Source: Qipengyuania citrea
GTDB taxonomy: Bacteria; Pseudomonadota; Alphaproteobacteria; Sphingomonadales; Sphingomonadaceae
Direction of reading: 5' to 3'
Length of the DNA stretch: 64,000 nt
Assembly (NCBI RefSeq): GCF_009828015.1
Contig: NZ_WTYG01000001.1
Coordinates: 682,001 to 746,000, forward strand
Made by a program: the position numbers and the translations under genes. The notes beneath the pieces were generated by a model, which saw nothing but the letters and a program-made list of their open reading frames with translations, searched no databases and was not told the DNA's origin. Numbering within the stretch: position 1 is the stretch's first letter; the number at the start of each line of letters is the position of its first letter. Positions 63,601 to 64,000 of the stretch are shown here, piece by piece.

Positions 63601-64000
63601 ATGCCATTCCTTCCGACCGCCCCCGTCCGCATCCAGCCCTATCTCGGCTATCGCAACCGCGAGCGCCTGCACATTACCGCACGCGCCCTGCGCTCACGCG
63701 TCGGCAAGTTCGAGAAACGCAGCCGCTGGCGTGCTGCGAAGACGATGATTGGCCAGTTCGCCAGTCACGAGGTCGCCGACATGCCCGTCGAACTCGAGAT
63801 CGCGCGGCCGGGCGCGCCGCCGCAGCGGCACCGGGGCCTGACCGACGCGGAGGGGTTCGTCCGGTTCGATATCGAGTTCGATTCCGCATGGGATTACGAC
63901 GAGCACCCCGCCTGGGAAACAGTGGTCTTCCACTGGCACACCGGCGACGAAGACCAGTGCATCGATGCGCATGTCCTCGCCCCGGGCGACGATACCGGCC
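63601..64000 (+). CDS. App1-type phosphatase-domain protein, 5' part only
   Basis: ORF from ATG 63601 running off the right edge with at least 133 residues. The N terminus RIQPYLGYRNRERLHITARA and the following beta-rich segment (FVRFDIEFDS, WETVVFHWHTGDE) match bacterial proteins with a C-terminal App1/DUF2183 phosphatidate phosphatase domain, which lies beyond the window. Assignment is therefore moderate. Confidence 0.65.
   Translation, partial: MPFLPTAPVRIQPYLGYRNRERLHITARALRSRVGKFEKRSRWRAAKTMIGQFASHEVADMPVELEIARPGAPPQRHRGLTDAEGFVRFDIEFDSAWDYDEHPAWETVVFHWHTGDEDQCIDAHVLAPGDDTG

Overview
The window looks like chromosomal DNA from a marine or freshwater alphaproteobacterium of the Sphingomonadales, most likely Erythrobacteraceae (Erythrobacter, Qipengyuania, Altererythrobacter). 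The evidence is uniformly high GC, dense ATGA/GTGA-coupled genes, CYP153-like P450s, an NAD-dependent 1562-aa glutamate dehydrogenase, and a LOV-HTH protein that resembles Erythrobacter litoralis EL222 along its whole length. There is no phage, plasmid backbone, rRNA or CRISPR array. Names rest on motif recognition only; no search was run.

Layout. 1-2608: a cut-off cytochrome P450 and an acyl-CoA synthetase. 2760-6981: M23 peptidase and a glnE-bcp operon. 7084-9969: M28 lipoprotein peptidase, agmatine deiminase and a small membrane protein. 9974-12942: TauE/SafE transporter, then thrS preceded by a 23-codon ORF with seven consecutive Thr codons and a hairpin (putative attenuator). 12975-14636: PhoD. 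14739-17196: an IS1595-type insertion sequence with two cargo genes and an exact 8-bp target duplication. 17262-23057: a small-membrane-protein/XRE operon and a YjgN-M48-hydrolase-TPR-LLM run. 23236-30353: glutamate dehydrogenase, FAD reductase, CoA-transferase. 30350-35691: QueG, an ABC-2 exporter, a CYP153-like P450 and MsrB. 35714-37451: PilZ protein, tRNA-Leu, ihfB, GntR/YtrA regulator. 37658-43410: POT transporter, two coupled amidohydrolase-like proteins (the second lacking the metal motif), FKBP, NnrU. 43407-52758: enoyl-CoA hydratase, dxs, Zur-like regulator, msrA, purH, heparinase-like protein, rpe. 53000-55421: DUF2141 protein, nucleotidyltransferase-like protein and lipid kinase.

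The most interesting region is 55526-58892. On the minus strand a xanthorhodopsin-type proton pump gene is followed by blh (retinal synthesis), a membrane-anchored CBS-pair protein and an EL222-like blue-light LOV-LuxR transcription factor. An 18-bp near-perfect palindrome lies upstream of the rhodopsin gene where a LuxR-type activator would bind. This suggests a self-contained light-sensing and light-harvesting unit: LOV-HTH senses blue light and controls the retinal-based proton pump. The unit lies between the 3' remnant of an isochorismatase-family gene plus a tRNA-Arg on one side and household genes on the other, which may mark an insertion.

59244-64000: a small hypothetical gene, MmcB-like nuclease-fold protein, sterol-desaturase-family hydroxylase, a second DUF2141 protein, a large acidic PAS-like protein and the start of an App1-type phosphatase-domain protein.
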